Assembly (NCBI GenBank): GCA_029983705.1
Contig: JASBYZ010000100.1
Location: forward strand, 1 to 5,216
From: Coriobacteriales bacterium
GTDB taxonomy: Bacteria > Actinomycetota > Coriobacteriia > Coriobacteriales > JAEZZM01
Length of the DNA stretch: 5,216 nt
Direction: 5' to 3'
Within the stretch, counting starts at the first letter, position 1, and the number at the start of each line of letters is the position of its first letter. A program made the position numbers and the translations under genes. Shown here piece after piece: positions 5,166-5,216 of the stretch. The notes below the pieces were generated by a model, which worked only from the letters and a program-made list of their open reading frames with translations, ran no database searches and had not been told where the DNA came from.

Positions 5166-5216
5166 TGTGTACCCAGTTTTCTGGACACATTATTACTTGA
5201 AATTAAAGCCCAACAA
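5163..5216. mobile_element. Probable terminus of an IS3-family element (continues beyond window)
   Basis: TGATGTGTACCCAG followed by TTTT and CTGGACACA resembles, from memory, the terminal inverted repeats of IS3-group elements, which start with TGA and carry ACCC then TGGACA at similar spacing. The segment is also internally palindromic: TGTGT-CCAG and CTGGACACA pair with a two-base bulge. No transposase coding is within the window, as only about 50 bases remain. A bulged hairpin unrelated to an insertion sequence is the alternative. Confidence 0.45.

Noticed and set aside
1..5216. CRISPR array, tRNA, rRNA or type III toxin-antitoxin RNA repeats
   Set aside because: There are no regularly spaced direct repeats, no cloverleaf, no rRNA signatures, and no tandem antitoxin repeats before the small gene.

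Overview
The window comes from a low-GC Gram-positive bacterium with sortase-anchored surface proteins. The large gene encodes an exported, LPXTG-like wall-anchored protein with a beta-helix, CnaB domains and a proline-rich stalk, which is an architecture common in Firmicutes and in host-associated Coriobacteriia. The GuaA sequence (IARRIRDLKVYSEIVP) together with the IPKTSD sorting signal makes an Atopobium/Olsenella-like coriobacterium my best guess. This is an inference from memory and not a database result.

Layout. Positions 1-81 hold the last 26 codons of an upstream gene, whose hydrophobic C-terminus resembles an EamA/DMT transporter. After 13 nt comes guaA (GMP synthase, 95-1657), read from a GTG start with a well-placed Shine-Dalgarno sequence. 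A small three-helix membrane protein gene (1929-1669, minus strand) converges on guaA with only 11 bp between the stop codons. The best terminator-like hairpin for guaA lies inside the coding sequence of this opposing gene. An AT-rich divergent intergenic region (1930-2086) carries an extended -10 promoter for the membrane protein and a weaker promoter for the rightward gene.

Positions 2087-4768 encode an 893-aa surface protein with a signal peptide, a low-complexity Ser/Thr/Ala segment, a glycine-rich parallel beta-helix, two CnaB domains with intact predicted isopeptide triads, a Pro/aromatic stalk and a non-canonical IPKTSD sorting signal. The 136 bp after it hold a perfect TATAAT and two consecutive stem-loops, each followed by a U-tract. 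These are tandem terminators, and possibly a short self-contained RNA or attenuated leader.

A small unrecognised gene (4905-5165) follows. It ends exactly where a sequence resembling the terminal inverted repeat of an IS3-family element begins (5163 onward). Its stop codon would be the first three bases of that element, so it is probably the 5' fragment of a longer, interrupted gene.

The genes do not form one pathway: a purine-biosynthesis housekeeping gene is followed by accessory surface and mobile-element content. The least explained part is 4769-5216.
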